This document shows, piece after piece, positions 8,795 through 16,216 of a stretch of 64,000 nucleotides of DNA. The position numbers and the translations under genes were made by a program. Under the pieces are notes generated by a model. That model worked only from the letters and a program-made list of their open reading frames with translations, did no database searches and was not told the origin of the DNA. Where the stretch lies: NCBI RefSeq assembly GCF_014837235.1, contig NZ_JACYFT010000003.1, forward strand, positions 81,660 to 145,659, in the 5' to 3' direction. Position 1 is the first letter of the stretch. Each line of letters opens with the position of its first letter. Source of the DNA: Limnohabitans radicicola (lineage in GTDB: Bacteria > Pseudomonadota > Gammaproteobacteria > Burkholderiales > Burkholderiaceae_C).

Positions 8795-8871
8795 GGAGAT
8801 ATAGCTCAGTTGGTGAGAGCGCGGGATTCATAACCCCGAGGTCGGTGGTTCAACTCCACCTATCTCCACCA
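8795..8871 (+). tRNA. tRNA-Met (anticodon CAT)
   Basis: The 77-base sequence folds as a tRNA with CCA encoded. The acceptor stem is GGAGATA/TATCTCC, the D stem GCTC/GAGC, and the T arm GGTGG-TTCAACT-CCACC. The anticodon CAT is at 8829-8831 in loop TTCATAA. The anticodon stem is CGGGA/CCCCG, so the pair next to the loop is an A-C mismatch. The 5' end pairs normally, unlike initiator tRNA, so this is an elongator Met or, less likely, an Ile tRNA with lysidine-modified CAT. Confidence 0.92.
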
Positions 8872-8877
8872 GATCCA

Positions 8878-8909
8878 GGCCCACAGTTTCACGACTGTGG
8901 GCCTTTTTT
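8878..8909 (+). terminator. Intrinsic terminator after tRNA-Met
   Basis: GGCCCACAGT and ACTGTGGGCC form a perfect 10-bp stem with a 6-base loop, followed by six T residues, seven bases after the tRNA CCA end. Confidence 0.93.
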
Positions 8910-9038
8910 CGTGTTGGGCTTCAATTGATGAAGTTGACCAAACCTTAATTAATCGTAAGTTTTGATGTTTTTGCTGGTTATGTTTTGTCGGTGGTGCTAA
9001 ATTGGAAAGACGCACCCCACAGCCAACACGAACCACCC
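8910..9038. other. AT-richer intergenic region before the membrane protein gene
   Basis: About 130 bases without a gene. It contains a TTGACC hexamer (8934-8939) and the 8-base palindrome TTAATTAA (8945-8952). No matching -10 box at normal spacing was found. The sequence is visibly more AT-rich than its surroundings, which fits a promoter region. Confidence 0.4.
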
Positions 9039-9572
9039 ATGAGCGACCGCAATGCCCCCCTGGTCAGCGCCGCAGAGCTTGAAGCGCTGATCGCCAAGCT
9101 GGGTGCGGATGCAGAGGCACCGATCGACACTTGGACCCCTCTGCGGTTCTGGTACTTGGGGCTGATTGTGGCCAGCTACGTTGTTGCCTTGTTGTTGGCC
9201 CCGCAAGTGCTGGCAAACCACCTGAGCACCGATCCGCAGGAGGTGATCCGCTTGGAGCGCTTCCTGTACTTTCGGGGCTGGTTTCTCTTCATCGTTCTTG
9301 GTCTGGGCCTGTACTCCTACCTGCGCGGCTGGTACACGGCCATCGTGTTCAGCGCCTTTCTGGTGCTGGGGGTGGTCAACCTGATGTTTGACCTCTTCAC
9401 GGTCTACCCTGAAAAGCTCGCCAATCCCACACCCTTGTTCACGGTGCTGATGGTGCTGCGCCTGCTGGCGCTGTGGAGCGTCTACCTCACGGTCAGAAAC
9501 GTCAGCCGTCTGCCCGACGTGAAAGACCGGGCCAACATCCTCTTGCCTTTCAGGCCCTCAGACCGACTTTGA
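9039..9572 (+). CDS. Four-helix membrane protein of unknown function
   Basis: A 177-residue protein that I do not recognise. It has a soluble N-terminal part of about 40 residues, then four likely membrane helices: around FWYLGLIVASYVVALLLAP, FLFIVLGLGLYSYLRG, TAIVFSAFLVLGVVNLMFDL and LFTVLMVLRLLALWSVYLTV. The C-terminus is short and basic-polar. The start at MSDRNAPLV is the ATG nearest the conserved-looking region; an upstream in-frame start at 8985 would add 18 residues with no clear ribosome site. It stands alone after the tRNA-Met terminator, so it probably has its own promoter. Confidence 0.7.
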   Translation: MSDRNAPLVSAAELEALIAKLGADAEAPIDTWTPLRFWYLGLIVASYVVALLLAPQVLANHLSTDPQEVIRLERFLYFRGWFLFIVLGLGLYSYLRGWYTAIVFSAFLVLGVVNLMFDLFTVYPEKLANPTPLFTVLMVLRLLALWSVYLTVRNVSRLPDVKDRANILLPFRPSDRL

Positions 9573-9598
9573 AGCCTGCGCCGCCTGGGGTGTGCGCA

Positions 9599-9636
9599 AC
9601 AAAAAAGCGCACCACCCTGCGTGAGAGCGGTGCGCT
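9599..9636 (-). terminator. Intrinsic terminator of the enoyl-CoA hydratase gene
   Basis: On the minus strand AGCGCACC pairs with GGTGCGCT (8 bp, 9606-9613 with 9629-9636) around a 15-base loop and is followed by a T tract. It lies 25 bases after the stop codon. Confidence 0.7.
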
Positions 9637-9660
9637 CGGGCCGTGAGGGCCTCAGGCCCT

Positions 9661-10440
9661 TCAGCTGTTGGTGAAGTTGGGCGCGCGCTTGTTCAGGAAC
9701 GCGTCCATGCCTTCTTTCTGGTCGTGGGTGGCAAACAGGCCGTGGAACATGCGGCGCTCGAACATCACGCCGTCGGACAAGCCGCTTTCAAAAGCACGGT
9801 TCACGCTTTCCTTGGCCGCCATCACCGACAGCTGGCCGTAGCCGCAGATCATCAAGGCGGCGCCCAGCGCTTCGTCCATCAGTTTGTCCAGCGGCACCAC
9901 GCGGCTGACCAGACCGCCGCGCTCGGCCTCGGCGGCGTCCATCATGCGGCCTGTGAGCACCAGGTCCATGGCCTTGGACTTGCCCATGGCGCGCGGCAGG
10001 CGCTGCGTGCCGCCCGCGCCGGGGATGATGCCGATCTTGATTTCAGGCTGGCCGAACTTGGCGTTGTCGGCGGCGATGATGAAGTCGCACATCATCGCCA
10101 GCTCGCAGCCGCCGCCCAGCGCAAAACCGGCCACGGCCGCGATCACGGGCTTGCGGATGCTGCGGATGGTTTCCCAGTTGCGGGTGATGAAGTCGTTCTT
10201 GTAGACCTCGTTGAAGTTGTACTTGGCCATGGCCGAAATGTCGGCGCCTGCGGCAAAGGCCTTTTCGCTGCCGGTGACGATGATGCAGCCGATGGCTTCG
10301 TCGGCATCGAAGGCCTTGAGCGCGGTGCCCAGTTCGTCCATCAGGGGGCCATTCAAGGCATTGAGGGCCTTGGGGCGGTTGAGGGTGATGATGCCGACCT
10401 TGCCGCCTTCGGTGCGGACTTCGATGTTTTCGTAGCTCAA
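9661..10440 (-). CDS. Enoyl-CoA hydratase (crotonase family, PaaF/EchA-like)
   Basis: Hydrates 2,3-enoyl-CoA to 3-hydroxyacyl-CoA. The 259-residue protein has the oxyanion-hole segments AFAAGADI and [10 protein letters not shown], and both catalytic glutamates of true hydratases, in GGGCE and GQPEI followed by [12 protein letters not shown]. The start is taken as a TTG at 10440. It gives the family N-terminus (M)[19 protein letters not shown] and has a GGAG ribosome site six bases upstream, whereas the longer upstream frame is not homologous. It is divergent from paaG-paaI-paaK across a palindromic operator. A PaaF role (2,3-dehydroadipyl-CoA hydratase) is therefore plausible, but a general fatty-acid role cannot be excluded. 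Confidence 0.9.
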   Translation of the reverse strand: MSYENIEVRTEGGKVGIITLNRPKALNALNGPLMDELGTALKAFDADEAIGCIIVTGSEKAFAAGADISAMAKYNFNEVYKNDFITRNWETIRSIRKPVIAAVAGFALGGGCELAMMCDFIIAADNAKFGQPEIKIGIIPGAGGTQRLPRAMGKSKAMDLVLTGRMMDAAEAERGGLVSRVVPLDKLMDEALGAALMICGYGQLSVMAAKESVNRAFESGLSDGVMFERRMFHGLFATHDQKEGMDAFLNKRAPNFTNS

Positions 10441-10543
10441 GGGTTTCTCCAATGGGGTGTGGAACTCAAGAACCACTATAACCAAGACATCTGCCATGAG
10501 CCTGTCAAACCGGGCGCAGGGGCTCCTGGGACTAGGGGAAAAC

Positions 10544-10569
10544 ATTAACCAACCGATCGGTCGGTTAAT
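10544..10569. promoter_or_regulatory. 26-bp palindromic operator, TetR/PaaR-like
   Basis: Half-sites ATTAACCnACCGA and TCGGTnGGTTAAT are exact inverse complements except at one position pair. It lies 30 bases before the paaG start and about 100 bases before the divergent enoyl-CoA hydratase. PaaR, a TetR-family repressor relieved by phenylacetyl-CoA, controls paa genes in betaproteobacteria through palindromes of this kind; the assignment here is inference. Confidence 0.7.
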
Positions 10570-10598
10570 GGTAAATTCGACGGCTAAGGAGAACTTCC

Positions 10599-11402
10599 AT
10601 GACCGAATCCACTGTCCCTACCGTGCTGTACGAGGCGCGGGGTGCTGTTGCCGTGATCACTTTGAATCGCCCGGCGGCCCTGAACAGTTTCACCCGCCAA
10701 ATGCACAATGACCTGTGGGCAGCCCTGGATCAGGCCGAGGCCGATCCTGCCATCCGTGCCGCCGTCATCACCGGTGCCGGGCGTGGATTTTGTGCTGGCG
10801 CTGATTTGTCGGACTTCGATTTCACACCCGGCCCCAACCGTGTTGAACGTGCCGATCCCGGCCCCATCATTGACCAGGCCTTCAACCCCAGCACACGCCG
10901 TCTGCAATCGCTGCGCATGCCCACCATTGCGGCGGTCAATGGCGTGGCGGCGGGCGCCGGTGCATCGTTGGTCATGGCATGTGACATGGCGATCGCTGCG
11001 CCCAGCGCCAGCTTCATCCAGGCTTTCAGCAAGATCGGCTTGATCCCCGATGCGGGCGGCAGCTGGCTGCTGGTCGAGCGCTTGGGCCTGGCCCGGGCCA
11101 TGGCGCTGGCCATGACCGGAGACAAGTTGACGGCGGAAAAGGCCAAGGAGTGGGGCATGATCTGGGATGTGGCCGATGACGCCTTGGCAGCCGCGCTGGC
11201 GATGGCCGAGCGTCTGGCACACATGCCCACCAAGGCCTTGGTGGCCACGCGCGCTTTGCTGCAGTCGGCCACCACCCGCACCTTGTCTGAGCACCTCGAT
11301 GCCGAGCGGGACACGCAATCCGCACTGGGCCGCACGCACGACTATTTCGAGGGTGTGCAGGCTTTTCTCGAAAAACGCCCCGCCCAATTCAAAGGCGAAT
11401 GA
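10599..11402 (+). CDS. paaG: PaaG-type 1,2-epoxyphenylacetyl-CoA isomerase
   Basis: Crotonase-fold isomerase that converts ring-1,2-epoxyphenylacetyl-CoA to the oxepin in phenylacetate degradation. The 267-residue protein has oxyanion-hole segments RGFCAGADL and [15 protein letters not shown]. It lacks the first hydratase glutamate and has Asp in [10 protein letters not shown], the pattern expected for PaaG rather than a hydratase. The start has AAGGAG seven bases upstream. It overlaps paaI (ATGATGA junction) and is followed by paaK, which supports the pathway assignment. The oxygenase genes paaABCDE are not in the window. Confidence 0.88.
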   Translation: MTESTVPTVLYEARGAVAVITLNRPAALNSFTRQMHNDLWAALDQAEADPAIRAAVITGAGRGFCAGADLSDFDFTPGPNRVERADPGPIIDQAFNPSTRRLQSLRMPTIAAVNGVAAGAGASLVMACDMAIAAPSASFIQAFSKIGLIPDAGGSWLLVERLGLARAMALAMTGDKLTAEKAKEWGMIWDVADDALAAALAMAERLAHMPTKALVATRALLQSATTRTLSEHLDAERDTQSALGRTHDYFEGVQAFLEKRPAQFKGE

Positions 11403-11839
11403 TGAGCACCACCGACCCCCAAGCCCTCGCCCGTCTGGTAGGCGAGACCATGTTCGCGGTGGACGTGGCATCCAAGGACACCATGGGCATGGAACTGCTG
11501 GCCTGCGAGCCAGGCCGTGCCGTGATGCGCATGGTGGTGAAACCATTGCACCTGAACGGTCACCAAATCTGCCACGGCGGCTTCATTTTCACGCTGGCCG
11601 ATTCGACTTTTGCCTTCGCCTGCAACAGCTACAACAAGAACGCGGTGGCCGCCGGTTGCAGCATCGAGTTCCTCAAACCCGGCAAGCTGGGCGATGTGCT
11701 GACCTGTGAAGGTGTTGAGCAAACCCTGAGCGGACGCCATGGCATTTATGACATGAAGGTCACTGACCAAAACGGCGAAGTCATCGCCATGTTCCGTGGC
11801 AAGAGCGCGCAGATCCCCGGCACCGTGGTGCCTGAATAA
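11402..11839 (+). CDS. paaI: Hydroxyphenylacetyl-CoA thioesterase PaaI
   Basis: Hotdog-fold thioesterase of 145 residues that removes CoA from dead-end hydroxyphenylacetyl-CoA and protects the CoA pool during phenylacetate catabolism. The PaaI signature is visible: HLNGHQICHGGFIFTLADSTFAFACNS with the conserved HGG and the acidic residue in LADS, then FLKPGKLGD. The start ATG at 11402 shares its first base with the paaG stop; an ATG at 11399 is equally possible. It sits between paaG and paaK in one transcript. Confidence 0.92.
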   Translation: MSTTDPQALARLVGETMFAVDVASKDTMGMELLACEPGRAVMRMVVKPLHLNGHQICHGGFIFTLADSTFAFACNSYNKNAVAAGCSIEFLKPGKLGDVLTCEGVEQTLSGRHGIYDMKVTDQNGEVIAMFRGKSAQIPGTVVPE

Positions 11840-11889
11840 AAGTCCGCTACAGACCTTCCGCGCAGCCCCAAAGATCCAATGGAGTTTTC

Positions 11890-13191
11890 ATGAGCCCAAA
11901 ATCCTTCCCCCTGGAGCCGATCGAAAAGGCCAGCATCGACGAGTTGCGCAGCCTGCAGCTCAAGCGCCTGCAGCAGACCTTGCAGCACGCCTACGCCAAT
12001 TCGCCCGTTTACCGTGCCAAGTTCGATGCCGCAGGCGTGCACCCCGACGACTGCAAGACGCTGGCCGACATCGCCAAGTTCCCCTTCACCACCAAGTCGG
12101 ACCTGCGCGACAGCTACCCCTTTGGCATGTTCGCCGTGCCGCGTGAAAACTGTGCCCGCATCCACGCGTCCAGCGGCACCACGGGCAAACCCACAGTGGT
12201 GGGTTACACCGCACGTGACATCGACACCTGGGCCAATGTGGTGGCCCGCAGCATCCGCGCAGGCGGTGCCCGTCCTGGCGACATGGTGCATGTGAGCTAC
12301 GGCTACGGCCTGTTCACCGGGGGCATGGGCGCACACTACGGTGCGGAGCGCCTGGGCCTCACGGTGGTGCCTTTTGGCGGTGGCCAGACCGAGCGCCAGG
12401 TGCAGCTGATCGAAGACTTCAAGTCCACCATCATCATGGTCACCCCCAGCTACATGCTGGCGATCGCCGACGAATACGAGCGTCAGGGCATCGACCCTAA
12501 GAGCAGCTCCTTGCGCCTGGGCATTTTCGGTGCCGAGCCATGGACCAACGACATGCGCGTGGCGATTGAAAAACGCATGGCCATGGACGCGGTCGACATC
12601 TACGGTCTGTCCGAGGTCATGGGGCCGGGCGTGGCCAGCGAATGCATCGAGACCAAGGACGGCCCGACCATCTGGGAGGACCATTTCTATCCCGAGATCA
12701 TCAACCCCGAAACCGGCGAGCCCGTGGCCGATGGCGAGATGGGCGAGCTGGTCTTCACCAGCCTGACCAAAGAAGCGCTGCCCATCATCCGCTACCGCAC
12801 GCGCGACCTGACGCGCCTGTTGCCCGGCACCGCCCGGACCATGCGCCGCATGGAAAAAATCACCGGCCGCAGCGACGACATGATGATCATCCGCGGCGTG
12901 AACGTGTTCCCCAGTCAGATCGAAGAGCTGATTTTGAAGCGCAGCGAATTGGCCCCGCACTACCAGTGCGTGCTGACCCGCGACGGCCCGATGGACGATT
13001 TGAAAGTGCTGGTCGAGACCAAGCCGGGGGTGTCACCCGACAGCATCGAGGCGCGAGCCGCAGCCAAGATGCTGCAGCACGAGATCAAGGTCTACATCGG
13101 TTCGAGCGTGGCCATTGAACTGCGGGCCGAAGGCGGCGTCGAGCGCAGCCAGGGCAAGGCCAAGCGCGTGGTGGATTTGCGCAAGAAGTGA
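11890..13191 (+). CDS. paaK: Phenylacetate-CoA ligase PaaK
   Basis: Activates phenylacetate to phenylacetyl-CoA with ATP, the first step of the aerobic hybrid pathway. At 433 residues it has normal PaaK length. Visible motifs are IHASSGTTGKPTVVGYT (adenylate-forming P-loop), the helix YGLFTGGMGAHYG, YGLSEVMGPGVASEC, the hinge TGRSDDMMIIRGVNVFPSQ and the C-terminal lysine region SQGKAKRVVD. It is the last gene of the paaG-paaI-paaK transcript and is followed by a REP-like element pair rather than a classical terminator. Confidence 0.96.
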   Translation: MSPKSFPLEPIEKASIDELRSLQLKRLQQTLQHAYANSPVYRAKFDAAGVHPDDCKTLADIAKFPFTTKSDLRDSYPFGMFAVPRENCARIHASSGTTGKPTVVGYTARDIDTWANVVARSIRAGGARPGDMVHVSYGYGLFTGGMGAHYGAERLGLTVVPFGGGQTERQVQLIEDFKSTIIMVTPSYMLAIADEYERQGIDPKSSSLRLGIFGAEPWTNDMRVAIEKRMAMDAVDIYGLSEVMGPGVASECIETKDGPTIWEDHFYPEIINPETGEPVADGEMGELVFTSLTKEALPIIRYRTRDLTRLLPGTARTMRRMEKITGRSDDMMIIRGVNVFPSQIEELILKRSELAPHYQCVLTRDGPMDDLKVLVETKPGVSPDSIEARAAAKMLQHEIKVYIGSSVAIELRAEGGVERSQGKAKRVVDLRKK

Positions 13192-13210
13192 GGTTTGAGG
13201 GGTCAGCCGT

Positions 13211-13234
13211 GCAGGAGCGGCGCCCCCGCCGCGG
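13211..13234 (+). repeat. REP-like hairpin element, forward copy
   Basis: A GGAG head is followed by stem GCGGCG/CGCCGC (13217-13222 with 13227-13232) and a 4-base loop. It is organised like the forward unit of a bacterial REP doublet; the partner is at 13261-13284 on the other strand. Confidence 0.55.
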
Positions 13235-13260
13235 TAGGGCACCCGCAGTCCACAGTCCAT

Positions 13261-13284
13261 CGCCCCGAGGGCGGGGCTCCCACA
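13261..13284 (-). repeat. REP-like hairpin element, inverted copy
   Basis: Read on the minus strand it is TGTGGGAGCCCCG then CGGGGCG. This gives a GGGAG head and a 6-bp stem (13262-13267 with 13272-13277) with a 4-base loop. Together with the forward copy it forms an inverted pair (REPIN-like) in the gap between two convergent genes. Confidence 0.55.
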
Positions 13285-13289
13285 AAACC

Positions 13290-15047
13290 TCAAGCCGCAG
13301 GCCAGCTGGCCTGGCGGTCCTTGGGGACCTCCAGTCGCCACACCGTGCTTTGCTGTGGCACGGTCAAAGGCAAGCGCAGCAAGCGCTTGTCACGTGACAC
13401 CAGCGCCCAAGCCTTGCGCTCTTGGCCCAGCAACTCGGGGACATCACTGAGCTTGCCCACGCGCCAGTGACCGCGCTGGCCGCGTGCGCCCACTTCCAGC
13501 CCCAGCCACTCGTCACCTGCCGCAAAACCGGCTTGCTCGGCCGCGCTGCCACGCAGCACGGCCTTGATTTGTACGCTGCCGTTGGCGTCCAGGTGGCGCA
13601 AGCCCAGGTGCTGGGCAAAGTCGCCTGACTCGGCGTGGATGCGGATGCCTTGCGACTCCAGCAAGCTGGCCAGCGGCAGTTCTTCGGTGCTGTGTACCCA
13701 GGCCTTGATTTCCTTGTGCCACGAACGACCCGTGAGCGCGTGCAATTCGTCCAGCACATCCTGCTCGCGCATCGGGCCCGCCTTACAGCGTTTCCACAGG
13801 CCGCGCATCACTTCATCCAGCGAATGGCCTTCGCTGCGCAGCGTCAGATCCAGGCACAGGGCCACCAGCGAGCCCTTGGTGTAGTAGCTCACCGTGGCGT
13901 TGGGGGTGTTTTCGTCCTGGCGGTAATACTTGACCCAGGCGTCCAGACTGGCCTGCGCCACCGTCTGCACATGGCGGCCCGGGGTTTGCTGCACTTGGGC
14001 AATGGCCTTGCCCAAGAGCTTCGCATAGGTGGCGTCGTCGATGAGCCCAGCGCGGCGCAGCAGCAGGTCGTCGTAGTAGCTGGTGAAACCTTCAAAGAAC
14101 CACAGCAGAGGCGTGTAGTTCTCGCGTGTGTAGTCGTAGCGCGCAAACGCATCGGGGCGCAGTTGCTTGACGTTCCAGGTGTGGAAGTACTCGTGGCTGA
14201 TCAGGCCCAGCAGCGTGGTGTAGCCCTCGCTGGTTTTATTGTCGCCCAGGCGTGGCAGGTCGCGGCGGCCAGCAATGAGCGCCGTGCTGTTCCTGTGCTC
14301 CAGCCCGCCATAACCATCGTTGACGGCGTTGAGCATGAACAGGTAGTGCTTGTGCGGGGCCTTTTTGCCCGCCTGTGCGCCTTGGCCATGCCAGAAGCGG
14401 ATTTCGGCTTCGCAGATTTTTTGCGTGTCGGCCAGCAGGCGTTCGCCATCGAACGAGGGCAGGGCGCCCGCCACCACAAAGCGGTGCGGGATGCCGCAGG
14501 CGCTGAAACTGCCGGACCAGAAGGTGCCCAGCTCCACCGGGCAGTCCACCAGTTCGTCGTAGTCTGCAGCCTGGTACAGGCCAAAGCCTTTCTTGTCGGT
14601 CTTGAGCGGGGTCAGGCCTGTGGCGGCCTGCCAGTCGGGCTGGCCCTTGACGGGCAGCAGCTGCAGCTGGTGGGGCTGGTCTTCTTGCCCGTGCACACGC
14701 AGGCACAGGCTGGTGCCGTTGAAAAAGCCGCGCTGGCTGTCGAGCCAGGCGGTGCGCACCGAGTTGTCGAAGGCGTAGACCTCGTAGCTGAGCACCAGGG
14801 GCTCACCGGGGCGGCAGGCCACCTCCCAGCTGCATTTGTCCAGTTGTGTGACGACGGCTGTACGGCGGTCTTGCCGTGCGCTCAGGTTTTGCAGGTGTTT
14901 GGCAAATTCGCGCACCAGGTAGCTGCCCGGGATCCACACGGGCAGCGACACGGTTTGCGTCGCGGCGGGCTGGGCAATCGTCAGCGTGACCTTGAACAGG
15001 TGGGCGTGGAGGTTGGCCGCCTCGACGGCGTAGTGAATGTGGCTCAT
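13290..15047 (-). CDS. M61 family metallopeptidase with PDZ domain
   Basis: Zinc aminopeptidase of the M61 (glycyl aminopeptidase) family, 585 residues. The zinc-binding motif HEYFH lies at 285-289 in the family context SHEYFHTWNVKQLRP, with the substrate-binding GGLEH at 247-251 and the downstream FEGFTSYYDDLLLRRAG. The N-terminal beta domain (PVWIPGSYLVREFAKHL) is typical, and a C-terminal PDZ domain at roughly 470-560 completes it. No signal peptide is visible. It is the last gene of the ubiH-dsbC-DUF3429-M61 operon, starting 6 bases after the DUF3429 stop. Confidence 0.93.
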   Translation of the reverse strand: MSHIHYAVEAANLHAHLFKVTLTIAQPAATQTVSLPVWIPGSYLVREFAKHLQNLSARQDRRTAVVTQLDKCSWEVACRPGEPLVLSYEVYAFDNSVRTAWLDSQRGFFNGTSLCLRVHGQEDQPHQLQLLPVKGQPDWQAATGLTPLKTDKKGFGLYQAADYDELVDCPVELGTFWSGSFSACGIPHRFVVAGALPSFDGERLLADTQKICEAEIRFWHGQGAQAGKKAPHKHYLFMLNAVNDGYGGLEHRNSTALIAGRRDLPRLGDNKTSEGYTTLLGLISHEYFHTWNVKQLRPDAFARYDYTRENYTPLLWFFEGFTSYYDDLLLRRAGLIDDATYAKLLGKAIAQVQQTPGRHVQTVAQASLDAWVKYYRQDENTPNATVSYYTKGSLVALCLDLTLRSEGHSLDEVMRGLWKRCKAGPMREQDVLDELHALTGRSWHKEIKAWVHSTEELPLASLLESQGIRIHAESGDFAQHLGLRHLDANGSVQIKAVLRGSAAEQAGFAAGDEWLGLEVGARGQRGHWRVGKLSDVPELLGQERKAWALVSRDKRLLRLPLTVPQQSTVWRLEVPKDRQASWPAA

Positions 15048-15053
15048 GGATGG

Positions 15054-15512
15054 TCAGGTGGCGCCCGCAGCCAAAAAGCAACTCAAGCTGGACACGATGG
15101 TGAGCTGTAAGCGCATGGGCAGCCAGGGGGCCAGGCCCGCAGCAGGCCAGGTGCGGCGGTCCATCACATAGCAGCCGATCAGCACAAAACCCAGCAGCGG
15201 CAAGCCTGCAAAGGCGGGCATCATCACCCCCACCCAGGCCAGCAGCGTGGGGGCCACGCCCCAGGTGAAGTGGATGCGAGGTGCCTCGGGGGTGATCAGC
15301 GCATTGCGAAAGCCCACGCCCCAGTGGATGCCGCCCAGAAACGACACGATGACCGCGCCGTAGCCCTGCATGGACAGCGCCACATAGGGGTGCAGGTCCG
15401 GGCCTGCGGCCCACAGGCACAGGGCCAGAAAAACAAAGGGGATCAGCCCGGCGTAGCCCAGGCGTCTGATCAGCACCCAGGTGGCGTCTTCGGTGTGTTT
15501 GGCGGGGGTCAT
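15054..15512 (-). CDS. DUF3429 family membrane protein
   Basis: A 152-residue integral membrane protein of the DUF3429 family, function unknown. Four to five hydrophobic segments are visible, with the family hallmark YGAVIVSFLGGIHWGVGF in the middle. A C-terminal stretch (LQLTIVSSLSCFLAAGAT) ends in a last helix. The start overlaps the dsbC stop by 4 bases (ATGA), so translation is probably coupled. Its operon partners are periplasmic redox, quinone and peptidase functions, which does not settle its role. Confidence 0.88.
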   Translation of the reverse strand: MTPAKHTEDATWVLIRRLGYAGLIPFVFLALCLWAAGPDLHPYVALSMQGYGAVIVSFLGGIHWGVGFRNALITPEAPRIHFTWGVAPTLLAWVGVMMPAFAGLPLLGFVLIGCYVMDRRTWPAAGLAPWLPMRLQLTIVSSLSCFLAAGAT

Positions 15513-16216
15513 TTGATGTCTGTCAGCATTTTTTCAACTTGGGCCACAGGCACGGCACCGGGCACGCGCGAGCCATCGGCAAAGAACAGGGTGGGCGTGC
15601 CGGTGATGCGCTGTTTTTTGCCGAATTCCACATTGGCGTCGATGATGGACGAGTCGCAGGCGTTGGCCGCAGGTGTGACGCCGTTGATCATCCAATCGTT
15701 CCAGGCCTTGGCCTTGTCCTTGGCGCACCAGATGTGGCGCGATTTGGTACGTGAGTCGTCGCCCAGGATCGGGTAGAGCAGGTGGTAAATCGTCACGTTG
15801 TCGAGCTTTTGCAGGTCTTTCTCAAAGCGCTTGCAGTAGCCGCAGTTCGGGTCGGCAAAGATCGCCAGTTTGCGTTTGCCGTTGCCACGCACTTGGGTGA
15901 AAGCGTTTTTGAGCGGCAGTTGGTCAAAAGGGATGGCCGACAGCTTTTCGGTGCGCTCTTCGGTCAGGTTGCGTTTTTGCCTGACGTCGATCAGGGCGCC
16001 CTGGATCAGGAAATTGCCTTCGGCATCCGAGTACATGATGTCGCTGCCCATGCGTACCTCGTACAGGCCGTTCATCGGGGTTTTGCTGACCTCGTCGATT
16101 TTCGGGATGTTGGGCAGGCGCTCGCTCAGGTTCTTGCGGATCGTGGCTTCCTGGGCCAGGGCTTGACCCATGCAGCCCGCCAGCAGGACAGTGGCGATCC
16201 ATCGTGACAACTTCAT
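15509..16216 (-). CDS. dsbC: Thiol:disulfide interchange protein, DsbC family
   Basis: Periplasmic disulfide isomerase of 235 residues. The N-terminal dimerisation domain (SERLPNIPKIDEVSKTPMNGLYEV) is followed by a thioredoxin-like domain with active site CGYC at 125-128 in the context IFADPNCGYCKRFEKDL, and the cis-Pro loop ITGTPTLFF. The signal sequence contains LLAGC at 11-15, which could be read as a lipobox, but a normal cleavage after ALAQ is equally likely. It overlaps both neighbours (ubiH and DUF3429) by 4 bases. Confidence 0.93.
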   Translation of the reverse strand: MKLSRWIATVLLAGCMGQALAQEATIRKNLSERLPNIPKIDEVSKTPMNGLYEVRMGSDIMYSDAEGNFLIQGALIDVRQKRNLTEERTEKLSAIPFDQLPLKNAFTQVRGNGKRKLAIFADPNCGYCKRFEKDLQKLDNVTIYHLLYPILGDDSRTKSRHIWCAKDKAKAWNDWMINGVTPAANACDSSIIDANVEFGKKQRITGTPTLFFADGSRVPGAVPVAQVEKMLTDIK

